This document shows, in pieces, positions 7,185 through 7,493 of a stretch of 7,493 bases of DNA (within the stretch, counting starts at the first letter, position 1; every line of letters starts with the position of its first letter). The stretch comes from Candidatus Omnitrophota bacterium. GTDB taxonomy: Bacteria > Omnitrophota > Koll11 > Duberdicusellales > 4484-171. The stretch spans positions 1-7,493 of the forward strand of contig JAIPHQ010000032.1 of NCBI GenBank assembly GCA_021735115.1. The letters are read 5' to 3'. Both the position numbers and the translations under genes were made by a program. The notes under the pieces are model-generated. The model worked only from the letters and a program-made list of their open reading frames with translations. It did not search any database and was not told where the DNA came from.

Positions 7185-7493
7185 TTATTTCTTCTTAACT
7201 TTTACTTTTGGTTTTTTCCCAATCCAGTTGCTTCCAGGAAAATATTTAGTATGCAAGAACTTATGGCTTTTATGCCCGCAAGGCCCATCAGTCAAAAACT
7301 CTTTATAAAGAGTTTGAACTACTGGATTTTGATGAGATTTTCTAATAGTTAGTTGCTCATCTTCAGAGTATATTGCTTTTGCCCGCTGCTTTCTTATATA
7401 ATCAGTAGTAGGAATAGGTTGGGCGCCTCCGCCTAAACATCCACCCGGCCACGCCATAATTTCAACAAAATGATAATCCTCTAAATTACCTAA
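7185..7493 (-). CDS. C-terminal fragment of an [FeFe]-hydrogenase-like protein, 5' end cut by window edge
   Basis: The frame stays open through the right edge, so the methionine at 7457 is internal and only the last 102 residues are visible. They match the end of the HydA H-domain: an L3-type signature EIMAWPGGCLGGGAQP, then a tail with YKEFL and SHKFLHTKYF resembling the hydA C-terminus encoded at 1988-3733, plus a lysine-rich end. In L3 the first cysteine, which in HydA binds the [4Fe-4S] part of the H-cluster, is tryptophan (TGG at 7449-7451); the second cysteine, which bridges to the 2Fe part, is kept. It is therefore a divergent paralogue, not a copy of the catalytic subunit. It could be a sensory hydrogenase-like protein for the kinase encoded next to it, or a hydrogenase-like electron-transfer subunit of the HylA kind, known from electron-bifurcating formate dehydrogenase, which lacks the H-cluster. 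The missing N-terminal part prevents a choice. Confidence 0.85.
   Translation of the reverse strand, partial: LGNLEDYHFVEIMAWPGGCLGGGAQPIPTTDYIRKQRAKAIYSEDEQLTIRKSHQNPVVQTLYKEFLTDGPCGHKSHKFLHTKYFPGSNWIGKKPKVKVKKK

Larger units (their letters stand above)
1..7493 (-). other. Single hydrogenase, signalling and maturation operon, extending past both edges
   Basis: Seven genes run in the same direction. The gaps from the first to the last gene are 1, 21, 1, 2, 21 (or 3 with the GTG start of hydF) and 2 bases. No hairpin followed by a T-run and no promoter-like spacing is available between them. The promoter must lie beyond 7493. Transcription continues past position 1, where a third maturase (HydE) might be found. 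Co-transcription is inferred from spacing alone. Confidence 0.8.

Overview
The window is AT-rich bacterial DNA in which every supported gene lies on the minus strand, so transcription runs from 7493 towards 1. The genes are packed 1 to 21 bases apart and read as one operon. The content fits a strictly anaerobic, H2-evolving fermentative bacterium. No taxonomic marker is present. The A+T-rich coding and the set of [FeFe]-hydrogenase genes fit a low-GC fermenter or an uncultured anaerobic lineage, but I cannot name a phylum from this sequence.

In transcription order the window holds: (1) the 3' end of an [FeFe]-hydrogenase-like gene whose first H-cluster cysteine in the third signature is a tryptophan; (2) a short soluble histidine kinase with no sensor domain; (3) a response-regulator receiver domain fused to a NuoE/HydC-type [2Fe-2S] subunit; (4) a HydB/NuoF-type flavin and Fe-S subunit with a C-terminal double ferredoxin; (5) a complete catalytic HydA with all three H-cluster signatures; (6) the maturation GTPase HydF; (7) the 5' half of the radical-SAM maturase HydG, cut by the left edge.

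Genes 3 to 5 have the architecture of the trimeric electron-bifurcating hydrogenase HydABC, which couples NADH and reduced ferredoxin to H2. Genes 6 and 7 build the 2Fe part of its H-cluster. Genes 1 to 3 add a regulatory layer: a candidate redox or H2 sensor, a kinase, and a phospho-acceptor domain joined covalently to a hydrogenase subunit. This suggests that phosphorylation acts directly on the enzyme complex, or that its redox state is read by the signalling proteins, rather than (or besides) control of transcription. That link is inference from architecture and gene order.

No RNA genes, mobile elements, CRISPR arrays, promoters or terminators were seen. No non-coding stretch exceeds about 21 bases.
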